Assembly (NCBI GenBank): GCA_005116815.1
Contig: SWDR01000022.1
Coordinates: forward strand, 10,023 to 56,819
Source of the DNA: Nitrospira sp.
GTDB lineage: Bacteria > Nitrospirota > Nitrospiria > Nitrospirales > Nitrospiraceae
Direction: 5' to 3'
DNA: 46,797 bases
Shown here: positions 25,448 to 33,728 of the stretch, piece by piece
Numbering within the stretch: position 1 is the first letter of the stretch
Layout of the letters: each line of letters opens with the position of its first letter
Notes under the pieces: model-generated
Seen by the model: only the letters and a program-made list of their open reading frames with translations
The model's database searches: none
Told to the model about the DNA's origin: nothing
Position numbers and translations under genes: made by a program

Positions 25448-28400
25448 TCAGCTAGCGGATTTACCTTTTTCGATGACGGCGAAGAGGCCCTGCCCATCGA
25501 ACGCAGAAATGATGCGGGGTGTAAGGATGCCGGCTTGCTGGAGAAATGAGGTGAGCGATGAGCGGTCGAAGGTGTGCAGCAATCCATGCCGGATGGCCTC
25601 ACGGAGTCGGCCCAGGTAATGAAGCAGGATCTGGGCTTGCGGACTAAATTCATCCTGATTCGCGCTGTGCAGGTGCCGGCGATAGAGCACCGAGAGGTCG
25701 GTCTCAGGCTGGAAAACTGTGAGGACGAGGCGCCCCTTGGGGTGAAGCACGCGGTACAGCTCACGCATGGTGACCAGCGGAGAGGGAACGAATAACAGTG
25801 ACAGATTGCAGACGATGCGATGGAGCGAGTCATTTTTGAAGGGCAGGCCCTGCGACCAATCCGTATGGACCCATTCAGCTGTCAGGGGCGGGTGGATGGT
25901 GAGCGTGCCTGCGAAGTCACTGTCGAGTTCCCGATGCAAGGCACGAAGACTCTGTCGTGCCTGTGTCAGCGACTCGTGAGAATGCCCCAAGCCAATGACA
26001 TGGACGGGACGTTCCGGACTCCATCCGCGCTGGCGTGAGCGATAGGCTTGGTTCACCATTGTGGCTCGGACCAAATCGCCGTGGCCGACTCCCACGTCCA
26101 TGAGCATGGAGCCCGGTTCGAGCGGGCTGAGCAGCCGGTAGAGATCGTCTAAGAGTTTCCAATATTCGTGCAGATTCCCCAGTTGGGTCAGCTGCTGCAG
26201 ATGTGCCACCCTCAGGGCTTCGCGCGTAATCTGCGAAAGGTTGTGGCGAAGACGGGTACGCTCCAATTCGATGCGCTGTTGACGGGCCAGCATGTCTCGG
26301 GCCTGTAGGCTGAATTCAGCCGGAACGGCTGGCAGCGAGACGGCGATCGCGATCTGTTCCAGGATCTGTCGGAAGGCCAGCGGGTGTGGCTCATTGAGTG
26401 GGAGCTCCTGGCCGGTCAGCGGAGTGGGAACCGTTGCGAGGCGGGTATGGGCTCCCAACGCCGTGAGGAATGCCTGCGGGAGATCCGCTGGAGGCAGCGG
26501 CCCGAAGGGAGGGCCTGGAGTCGTGAGAATGGCCGATGGCGAACGTAGGAGGCGCAGATCCGCAAGGGTGGAGGCGAGGTCTGTAAAGTGGCCTGCCACA
26601 ATATCGCCGACAAAGCGATCGATATTGACGTTGAGCCCGAGCAGATTGGCAATGCCACGCCGGAGTCCGTACCGGTGGTCGGCCACGAGGTCATGACCAT
26701 GGACCGACATCAGCATGGCCTGAATATCGACAACCGGATTGATCAGGAGAAGCAGATCGAGGGGTCGTGATTGTATCGCCGTCTTGAGCGCGACTCGCGC
26801 AGACAGATCGCTGGCCATCACGATCAGAGGCGCAGTGGGCCAGGTATGTTGCACAAATTCCACGACTTTCAAGAGATCGGCTTGCATGCTCCGTAAGGTC
26901 GTCTGCTGTAACTCGCCGTCGCTGAGCCCGACATGGTTGGTGTGGTCGTACCGTAAGACCCGGAGCCGGTGGTGCGCGAGGTAGTAGGACAAGGTGCTGG
27001 CATCCAACGAGGTCTGGCCGTAGCCGGGAGCGATGATGACGACCGGTGTGTTCGGTGCGAGTGACGGGCGCAGATGATCGTCGGTGATCATGATCGCCTG
27101 GCCTCGTGGATTCCGGCATTCCCGCGGAATACTGATGACCGTCGGTTGTTGCGAGGGGGACTTCGACTCGCCCGGGGACGTCAGATGTTGCCGGACGACA
27201 CGGTTCACTTCCCGCTCTGCATAGGGGGTGAGCCCGTGAAAGCGGAGCCCGACCAGCAGGGCGGGGTTGGCGTCCTGGGCCGGAAACTCTTGTGGCGCAG
27301 TGGGATCCGGGGCTGACCAGATGATCTTTGCGGGAAGCGCAGAATCCGGAGCTCCCGGTTCATGGGCGCCAGGATGATGCGGGGTCTGTGCCGAGGCGAA
27401 GTGCAGCGTGGCGAGGCCCTGTAAGAGTTCAGGGGCTGCAGTGAGATGGAGACAGACCCCGTCGCGGCTGAGATTTGTCGTGAGCGCTCCAAGGCGGTGC
27501 GTCTTGCCGGTCTGATCTGTGACATCCAGCCGGACAGGGAGCTGCAAGGCGACCCGGACGGCTTCGCGGGGGTTGTAGTCGCCCTGTTCGGTCGCGATCG
27601 GCTGATTCGTGAGATTTAGCGTGGACGATGGTTCTGCCGCAAGGAGCACTTCAAGGGAGAAGGACAACGCCTGCTCCTGAGCAGCTTGGATAAGTGAGCC
27701 CAAGACGGCCGCCTCTTCTCGTTTGGGTGCATCGAACTCGATGACAAGATGGGAGACCGGGGTTCCAGAAGAGAGCGAGATGGGTCGCTCTTCCGCCATC
27801 CCTTGCAGTTCGAGGATTCCCACCGAAGTTTTCAATACGACATAGGCATCTTGTGGCGCCACGCTGGGGAAGTCCTTGGGGAGCGTGATGCAGGTGCCGC
27901 CGAGGCTCAGATTCGTAATGGTGCCATCCCACGTCGTTGAACCGACGGTAATCGTGGCCGGCAGGGCCGCTGTCGTTCGAGCGCTGTGCCGCCGTTCCTG
28001 TTGAGGCCTTTCTGTGCCGGCTATCGGAGCAGGTGCCGTCGTGCCTCGCGTCGTATCAGGAACGCGTGGGGCTGAGGCGGCCGCGACGGTATCCGGTAGC
28101 GGGAAGCTCTCGAACGGTGGGCATGAGGCTGCCGGCAGGCGGAGGATGATACGAAGTGGGCCCTGCATTGGCGCCGACACATCCAAGATTCCACCGAGTT
28201 CGCGGACGAGTTGATACGACTTGAGGAGATCACTCGTCGGAGAGGATGGAGCCGGGGATTCTGCCGACCAGATCATATCCGATTCGAGCAGTTCCATTTC
28301 GACCTCGGTCGGTGGTGCGAGAGCAAAGAGGGCGGGGGCCTCTGCCGAGACGGAGGTCGACCCGACTGCGCGCGTGATGAGGAGGATCCGATGCAGCCGT

Positions 28401-29635
28401 CCGACGGTCAAGAGGTAGGTCTGCGCATAGTGCAACAGGTGATGCGCGAGTGTCGAGAGCTGCGTGCGATCGCCGGCGAGGGGAGGGAGGTGCGGTGAAC
28501 GTTGCCGCATGATCCCTGCGCCATCCACGATCGAGGGGTCGGTGGACGTGAGCGCATCGTCAAGGACGTCGTCGATCGTATGTCCTAATTCGGCGGCGTC
28601 TCGCTCGTGCAAAGCCTGTGTCAATTGTGCGCCGAGTTTCGAGGCTTCTGCGGCATGGCTGACGAGTGTTTCGGCTTGGTCGTCCAGACGTGCGTCGCGA
28701 ATGGAGGCAAGAATTCGTTGGGAGTCGATCAAGAGGGCGGCCAGTGGTTCGTCCAGTTGTTGCGACAGCAATGTGGCTCGTTGGGCCAGCGCAAGCAGCT
28801 CATCGGTACGCCGGAGTTCTTGGCGAAGTTGATGAATGGTGTCGTCTTGTTGTTTGGGTTGGGAGAGGTCTCGGATCAGTCCCACCGTGCCGAGAAATCG
28901 GCGAAGGGGGTCGTAGAGTCCTCTGGCGTTCACTTCCGCCGTGAGGGTCAGTGTCCTGTTATCCTGCGTGGGCTTTCCTTGAAAGATCAGCTCGGCATGG
29001 CTGGTGCCTCGCGCGCCGGAACGGCGTTCGTTGAGGCGATACCGGGCTACCGACTCCTGGTCCGGGGGCACGAGGGTGGTGTAGGGCAATCCGATGAGCT
29101 CATCGGGCGAGTAGCCCAAGAGTGTGACGATGCCAGGACTGACGGTCACAAAACAGCCGCTGGCATCCAATTCGTAGACGATGTCGCTGAGTGACTCAAT
29201 GAGTCGACGATAGCGCTCTTGCGCATGGTCCAGTGCGATACGCAGGTCGCTTTTCTCGATGGCTTCTTTGGCACAGAAGAGCAGTTCCGTGAGAAAGGCA
29301 GGAGAGGTCTTTGCGAGGAAAAAGTCGACGTCGGCCTTGAGCGCTTGAATCGCCGAGGTTGAATCGGTGCGGTCGCTCATTAACATAATGGCGGTGTACG
29401 GCGCGCGGCGCTTCATGTCTGCAGAAAGGGAAGTGCGGTCCCCGGCGAGGCATTGTTCGTCGATCAGGATGAGGGTCCATTCCTGGGGTGACGTCCAGGC
29501 ACGGGCTTCTTCGGCAGAATAGGCGACATCTACGCGGCAGCCGGGAAAGAATCCGCGCAGACTGATGGTGACGAGTTTAATGGATTCAGCATGTTCGCTG
29601 ACAATCAAGATGGTGATCGGCTCGCTCTGCGGCAT
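25448..29635 (-). CDS. Giant signalling protein: REC-PAS-pseudokinase-PilZ-PilZ-LuxD-like-methyltransferase
   Basis: About 1395 aa (track numbering below). Receiver 6-130 with the phosphorylatable Asp60 (LILID) and Lys110. PAS 140-258. HisKA/HATPase-like 270-505, but the phospho-His is replaced (SQQLDEPLAAL) and the ATP boxes are lost. PilZ-1 545-660 (ERRHSAR, NLSLGG) and PilZ-2 688-825 (REAVR, NLSRDG) keep both c-di-GMP motifs. A LuxD-like alpha/beta hydrolase 864-1095 has LRYDHTNHVGLSDGE but Asp944 where LuxD has its Ser. A class I methyltransferase 1155-1380 has MDVGVGHGDLV and GLPFKNDSLHRIV. No membrane segments. Domain linkers look natural, so I take the gene as real. ATG at 29635 with AGGGA 7 nt upstream. 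First of a three-gene signalling operon. Substrate unknown. Confidence 0.82.
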   Translation of the reverse strand: MPQSEPITILIVSEHAESIKLVTISLRGFFPGCRVDVAYSAEEARAWTSPQEWTLILIDEQCLAGDRTSLSADMKRRAPYTAIMLMSDRTDSTSAIQALKADVDFFLAKTSPAFLTELLFCAKEAIEKSDLRIALDHAQERYRRLIESLSDIVYELDASGCFVTVSPGIVTLLGYSPDELIGLPYTTLVPPDQESVARYRLNERRSGARGTSHAELIFQGKPTQDNRTLTLTAEVNARGLYDPLRRFLGTVGLIRDLSQPKQQDDTIHQLRQELRRTDELLALAQRATLLSQQLDEPLAALLIDSQRILASIRDARLDDQAETLVSHAAEASKLGAQLTQALHERDAAELGHTIDDVLDDALTSTDPSIVDGAGIMRQRSPHLPPLAGDRTQLSTLAHHLLHYAQTYLLTVGRLHRILLITRAVGSTSVSAEAPALFALAPPTEVEMELLESDMIWSAESPAPSSPTSDLLKSYQLVRELGGILDVSAPMQGPLRIILRLPAASCPPFESFPLPDTVAAASAPRVPDTTRGTTAPAPIAGTERPQQERRHSARTTAALPATITVGSTTWDGTITNLSLGGTCITLPKDFPSVAPQDAYVVLKTSVGILELQGMAEERPISLSSGTPVSHLVIEFDAPKREEAAVLGSLIQAAQEQALSFSLEVLLAAEPSSTLNLTNQPIATEQGDYNPREAVRVALQLPVRLDVTDQTGKTHRLGALTTNLSRDGVCLHLTAAPELLQGLATLHFASAQTPHHPGAHEPGAPDSALPAKIIWSAPDPTAPQEFPAQDANPALLVGLRFHGLTPYAEREVNRVVRQHLTSPGESKSPSQQPTVISIPRECRNPRGQAIMITDDHLRPSLAPNTPVVIIAPGYGQTSLDASTLSYYLAHHRLRVLRYDHTNHVGLSDGELQQTTLRSMQADLLKVVEFVQHTWPTAPLIVMASDLSARVALKTAIQSRPLDLLLLINPVVDIQAMLMSVHGHDLVADHRYGLRRGIANLLGLNVNIDRFVGDIVAGHFTDLASTLADLRLLRSPSAILTTPGPPFGPLPPADLPQAFLTALGAHTRLATVPTPLTGQELPLNEPHPLAFRQILEQIAIAVSLPAVPAEFSLQARDMLARQQRIELERTRLRHNLSQITREALRVAHLQQLTQLGNLHEYWKLLDDLYRLLSPLEPGSMLMDVGVGHGDLVRATMVNQAYRSRQRGWSPERPVHVIGLGHSHESLTQARQSLRALHRELDSDFAGTLTIHPPLTAEWVHTDWSQGLPFKNDSLHRIVCNLSLLFVPSPLVTMRELYRVLHPKGRLVLTVFQPETDLSVLYRRHLHSANQDEFSPQAQILLHYLGRLREAIRHGLLHTFDRSSLTSFLQQAGILTPRIISAFDGQGLFAVIEKGKSAS

Positions 29636-29638
29636 CAA

Positions 29639-29981
29639 GCTATCCCTATGCGTCTGAGAAACTCGAACAAGTCCCGCCCCAGTGCGATCTCACCACGTCT
29701 GTTCATCTCCTGAATCTGAGACAAACCTGCCCTCTACGTTCCGTCCTGCAATGCATTCGGGGCACACCTCTGGGAGTGACGATGTGAATAACATAGGCGG
29801 AGGTAGGAAACCCAGTCTTCATGCGATGAAATGGGCTGTTTCTTTGGTAGGGGGGGCGTTTCAGGGCCTTCTTGAGCGAACAAAATTGAACGGGATTCGA
29901 GGGGGCCGGTGTGCGTGACGGAAGAGAACGTCTCGGTACCCGCCACAGGTTATGCGGCGGGTACTGGGAGGTGCATCGTTG
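29639..29981. other. Intergenic region upstream of the giant signalling gene
   Basis: 343 bp without a convincing gene. The track ORFs have no ribosome-binding site or recognisable sequence. It holds the promoter of the minus-strand signalling operon, which I could not pin down, and the galT terminator hairpin at 29936-29964. Confidence 0.45.
29936..29964 (-). terminator. Rho-independent-type terminator after galT
   Basis: Perfect 9-bp stem GTACCCGCC / GGCGGGTAC with an 11-nt loop, 18 bp past the galT stop. On the minus strand it is followed by CGAGACGTTCTCTT, a modest T-rich tail. Confidence 0.65.
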
Positions 29982-31163
29982 TTATTTGGTGAGAGAAGTG
30001 TGGACTGTTGCGGGGCAGGCGCCAGGGGTCATGTAGAGCAAATAGTTTCCCATCCCATGTTGAGCTGTGTCTTTCTGCAAGGGATGGTGATGGACCATGA
30101 CCATTTCATAGTCGTCAGCCTTTGTGACGGGAAAGCCCTGAGGATCTTTATAGACTTGATGCGGTTGAAATTCGAGAAACGTCCCGTCCTGGGTCACGTC
30201 GGGCACTGTCCGTAGCAGGGTCTGTTTCTTCGTGATGTTATCCAGTCCGATCATGAGGAGTTCGTCATGTCCATGCGGGTAGGCGAATTTCACACAGCCA
30301 TCCATCCTGAACTTGAGCGGCGCCTTGTGGACCTGGACTCCGGTCGTAATCTCAATCCCTTCATCCGTCTGGTCCGGACCTCGCTGGGAGAATTTGCTGA
30401 AACAGACAATATTGACACCCACCTGGTACACGTCCATGTCTTTGATGGGGGCGCCTTGGGGCGCCATATACATGGTGAAGCTGGCCATCACATCCTTGGT
30501 GATCGGCGCGCCATGATAAAAGGCGACAATCGACATGAGGTGATCGTCCTTGGCAAGCTTCACCCCGTAGCCGTCAGGGAAACGCGTCTCGGTCATTTCC
30601 AGCCCTGCGCCCGCGAAGAACAAGGGCTCGCCTTCGCAGGAGACGCTCGGCTTGCTGTTGTTGAGCATCAGGACGTGATGGAGAAAGTTCTTGGGGAGTG
30701 GCTTTCCCTCTTTGGTGAAGACGGCCGTTTTGAAGTCCTTCTTCAGGTCGATCATGCGATCGCGATAGGCCCACAGGCCATCCTCGATGCGCTTCGTCGG
30801 CATGTCGGCCAGGCTATCGGTATGGCTCGGGGTCTCGATGATCACTTCATGAGCGCCGATCCCGTTCATCCGGTCATAGAGGCCGAGGCCCTCGCGGTCG
30901 AGGCCGCCTTCGACTTGGAGTGCGGGAAACTTGTTCGGCACGACGCGCACGGTCCAGTTCGGGCCGTTGGGTTCCAGCGGTTGCGGACGGTAGGCCATGA
31001 TTTCTTTCGGCGTCAATCGTTCTTGCCCTGGACAAAATGGGCAGAGGGACGCCGCCAAGGGGCGTGCGGCATGCACGGGAACGAAGTCGTGTGGCCGGGC
31101 ATTCCGTTCCGTTGAAATAATCACCCACCGGCCGACAATCGGATCACGTCGTAAATCAGGCAT
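29982..31163 (-). CDS. galT: GalT N-terminus joined in frame to a copper-monooxygenase-like C-terminus
   Basis: Residues 1 to about 143 are a standard galactose-1-phosphate uridylyltransferase start: DPIVGRWVIISTERNARPHDF, the zinc pair CPFC, RVVPNKFPAL, GAHEVIIETPSH and WAYRDRMIDLKKD. The active-site HPH region and everything after it is missing. Instead the chain continues (about nucleotide 30,737) as a different protein with HHVLML, FYHGAPITKDVMASFTMYMAP, FAYPHGHDELL and MVMVHHHPL, histidine pairs that recall copper-dependent secreted monooxygenases of the peptidylglycine hydroxylase type. As printed it cannot be a GalT enzyme. It lies 118 bp from a GH57 gene on the same strand; galT with GH57 in glycogen/galactose metabolism would make sense. 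Probably a deletion or assembly join. Confidence 0.75.
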   Translation of the reverse strand: MPDLRRDPIVGRWVIISTERNARPHDFVPVHAARPLAASLCPFCPGQERLTPKEIMAYRPQPLEPNGPNWTVRVVPNKFPALQVEGGLDREGLGLYDRMNGIGAHEVIIETPSHTDSLADMPTKRIEDGLWAYRDRMIDLKKDFKTAVFTKEGKPLPKNFLHHVLMLNNSKPSVSCEGEPLFFAGAGLEMTETRFPDGYGVKLAKDDHLMSIVAFYHGAPITKDVMASFTMYMAPQGAPIKDMDVYQVGVNIVCFSKFSQRGPDQTDEGIEITTGVQVHKAPLKFRMDGCVKFAYPHGHDELLMIGLDNITKKQTLLRTVPDVTQDGTFLEFQPHQVYKDPQGFPVTKADDYEMVMVHHHPLQKDTAQHGMGNYLLYMTPGACPATVHTSLTK

Positions 31164-31185
31164 GGTTGCTCCGCCCTTGCATGAA

Positions 31186-31274
31186 AAGTCCTGAGAGTTG
31201 AGTCCTGAGTGCTGAGTGTCTCAGACAGAATAGAATTTCACAACTCATAACGCAGCACCCAGCACTCAGCACTT
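31186..31274. repeat. Imperfect palindrome of a TGAGTGC/TGAGTCC word
   Basis: Left arm built of CTGAG(A/T)GTTGAGTCCTGAGTGCTGAGTG, right arm CAGCACCCAGCACTCAGCACTT about 30 nt later; the arms pair with few mismatches (for example CTGAGTGCTGAGTG at 31205-31218). It fills the space between GH57 and the galT start and could end the GH57 transcript. Confidence 0.6.
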
Positions 31275-31281
31275 TGTCGCG

Positions 31282-33483
31282 TCATACGCGCCACAGATTC
31301 GCTTCAAACTCCGGACCTGGCACGAGAAAGGTCGCAGGCTTGTACTGCGGGTACCGTGCCACTTCCAGTCGATGTTCCAGGATCAAAATGGTCATGCGAA
31401 GTTCCTGCCCGGGCGTGAGTTGTAAGTCCTTGAACGGCACAGCCAGTTCGAGAATCTGCCGATGACAGATCGATGAGTAAGGGCCGATCTCCTGCCACGA
31501 TCCGCTGGCCAGTTTTTGCGAGAGAATAAATTGGTTTGTGGATGAGGGCGCGAGTGCACAGGACAGCCGATAGAGGTGCTCGGGTGTGTGCAGCTGCAGC
31601 TCGACCGTGAGTCCTGCCTGCCGAGGCTGCGACTGCTCGTCCGGATCGAGCCGGAGATAGAGGTGGTCCAGGCTCCATCCAAACTGGATGTCGGTGAGCA
31701 CCCCTTCGGCTTTCCACATCGCACCGAGCGGCGGCTGTGTCGTGATCTTTCCTGCTCCACGCCACTCGAAAAAGTCGGTCACGCGCCCGTCGATGGAGGG
31801 ATTCAGCAACGCAAGCGGCGCGGTCACCAGATCTGTCTCCGGCATGCCGCTGGGACGACAGATCGGTTGATTCAAGAGGTCAGGCGGCGTCAGTCCTGCG
31901 ATCGTCCAGACGTTGCGAAGGTGGGTACGAAAGAGCCGGTCGAACTCGTCGTTGTAGCCGCAATCGAAATCGTCCCCATACCACCAGAACCAATCGCTGC
32001 CTTCGGCGGCGTAGAGCTCATCCCAGGCGGCCTGGGCTCGATCTGCTGGGAGCGTCGCAGAAATCTCGGTGAGGCGGGATCGCGTGTGGCTCACCAGATC
32101 CCATCCCCGATTGTCTTCCTGATGGCCGATCCAGATTTTATAGTCCTGATTGATCCAGGAGCCCGAATGGAGGTGGCTGACCCGTCGGGTGGCCGGCGCG
32201 GCATCGAGCGCGGCAGAAATCGTGGCGGTGGTCGTGCGGATCTCGTGGCCATCGAGCGCGCCGGTCGAGCAAGCCTTGTAGAGGAGCGAGAGAAACTGCT
32301 CGCCTCCCTCGTGGTAATGCTCCCAGGGATTTTCTCCGTCGAGCACGATCCCGATGGTGACCTGTTCCTGTGGCGCCTCGTGAATGATCTGGCGTAGCCG
32401 GCGCAGGACATCCTCAGCCGCCATCTCAGGCGTGGTTTTGTGGTAGATGAATCCAAAGGCGTCGGAGATCTCCCGATCCCGAAACAGCATCGTGACGTCC
32501 TGGCCGTCCGTCCCCACCTGGTAGGGCTGATAGAGATCCCTGTGGCGTTCCCAGGGTTGCTGGGCCGCGTTGAGCGAACGCACGAGGATGCCTTCGTCCG
32601 TCGCGAGCCAGCGCAGCCCGACCTTCGGCAACATGGGGATCAGCTCCGGACAGACGGAGCCTTCCGACGGCCAGAGGCCTACCGGAGCGCGGCCGAATGT
32701 GGCCGTATGAAACTCGACGGCACGCCGTAGCTGCGTCTCCGCATCTTCCGGCGCATGGAATCGCGAAGGGAGCGGCAGGTCCGGTCTGGCGCGTCTGGTA
32801 AAGTCGGTATCGATGACGAGCGGCAGGATCGGATGAAAGAACGGCGTCGTCGTGAGTTCGATTTGTTCGCGCTCCATCAGTCGTCGATAGAGCGGCACGA
32901 TCTCCCGGACTGCGACGAGCTGGAGGGCCAAGACCTCCTGTTTGTCCTCTTCCGTAAAGCCCCGGTTTTTCGCGCGCAGGGCGGCCAGGCGCGGATAGCG
33001 ACTGACGGTGCCGTAGCCGAACCAGGCGAGGTTGTGCCAGGTCTGCAAGTCCAGCAGATCTTGCGTGGAAAACTGCCGCGCCACCCGCTCCAGTTCGCGG
33101 CCTGCGACGTCTGTTCCGCGCTTCACGAGCAATTCATGATAGCGCGGGTAGGGGCGCACCATCGTGGCCCAATTGGCGGAGAAAAAATGGCGGATGAGAA
33201 AGGCTTTTTCTTCCGGACGAAGATCCGACGCCGGGCGTTGCGCATGTTCCAGGAAAAGATCGCGTACGGCTCCTGATCCGACTTCTTGCAGTTGTCGTAG
33301 GAGAGAGGGGGTAAAGTTGAACGTGGCATTGATCGAGGGGAACTTCTCCAGCACATAGGCCATGTCGTAGTAGGCCTTGGTGGCATGGAGCCGCACCCAA
33401 GGCATGCTGGCAGACCCCGCGACCGGGTCCGTGTAATAGGGCTGATGCATGTGCCAGAGAAAACAGATGTGGGCAGTTTTCAT
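31282..33483 (-). CDS. Glycoside hydrolase family 57 (alpha-amylase/glucanotransferase type)
   Basis: 733-aa cytoplasmic enzyme acting on alpha-glucans. GH57 regions: HMHQPYY at the N-terminus, ELTTTPFFHPILPLV near 230, GLWPSEGSV near 290 with the catalytic Glu, and LDGENPWEHY near 400 with the catalytic Asp region. A C-terminal beta-rich domain (about 560-733) resembles the sandwich found in long GH57 proteins. No signal peptide. It lies upstream of galT on the same strand, separated by a palindromic repeat; a role in glycogen turnover is likely but the exact bond specificity cannot be read. The ATG start is good; the length is consistent with long GH57 members. Confidence 0.9.
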   Translation of the reverse strand: MKTAHICFLWHMHQPYYTDPVAGSASMPWVRLHATKAYYDMAYVLEKFPSINATFNFTPSLLRQLQEVGSGAVRDLFLEHAQRPASDLRPEEKAFLIRHFFSANWATMVRPYPRYHELLVKRGTDVAGRELERVARQFSTQDLLDLQTWHNLAWFGYGTVSRYPRLAALRAKNRGFTEEDKQEVLALQLVAVREIVPLYRRLMEREQIELTTTPFFHPILPLVIDTDFTRRARPDLPLPSRFHAPEDAETQLRRAVEFHTATFGRAPVGLWPSEGSVCPELIPMLPKVGLRWLATDEGILVRSLNAAQQPWERHRDLYQPYQVGTDGQDVTMLFRDREISDAFGFIYHKTTPEMAAEDVLRRLRQIIHEAPQEQVTIGIVLDGENPWEHYHEGGEQFLSLLYKACSTGALDGHEIRTTTATISAALDAAPATRRVSHLHSGSWINQDYKIWIGHQEDNRGWDLVSHTRSRLTEISATLPADRAQAAWDELYAAEGSDWFWWYGDDFDCGYNDEFDRLFRTHLRNVWTIAGLTPPDLLNQPICRPSGMPETDLVTAPLALLNPSIDGRVTDFFEWRGAGKITTQPPLGAMWKAEGVLTDIQFGWSLDHLYLRLDPDEQSQPRQAGLTVELQLHTPEHLYRLSCALAPSSTNQFILSQKLASGSWQEIGPYSSICHRQILELAVPFKDLQLTPGQELRMTILILEHRLEVARYPQYKPATFLVPGPEFEANLWRV

Positions 33484-33498
33484 GGTTGAATGCTAGTA

Positions 33499-33625
33499 GC
33501 AGGAGTCTGAAACAGTCCGCCAGCTTCGTTCTCGGCTCTTCGAAATCCTCAACGTACCCCTGAGGGTACGCCTCCGGTTTCGATTCGCCTGCGGCCTTGC
33601 TGGACGGCCATTTTGAGCATCCTGC
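33499..33625. repeat. 127-bp hairpin element (REP/MITE-like)
   Basis: Ends are inverted: GCAGGAGTCTGAAACAGTCCGCC at the left, and GGACGGCCATTTTGAGCATCCTGC at the right, which reverse-complements to GCAGGATGCTCAAAATGGCCGTCC. The centre is a perfect CGTACCC-CTGA-GGGTACG hairpin (33553-33570). The right end recurs at 41591-41623 and the left-end sequence at 40727-40747. It has no coding capacity. It lies between the divergent GH57 and beta-propeller genes. Confidence 0.8.
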
Positions 33626-33728
33626 AGCGAAGGAAGCCGCTGTGTTATACAGAATAAGTTCGGCGTATTTTGCGCGTAGGACGAGTCTTTCGCGGTCTGC
33701 TAGAGCACATCATGTGGGAAGGACTGAG

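Noticed and set aside
31186-31274. CRISPR-like look of tandem words
   Set aside because: Words are directly adjacent, of 6-10 bases and inverted across a centre; no unique spacers of equal length.
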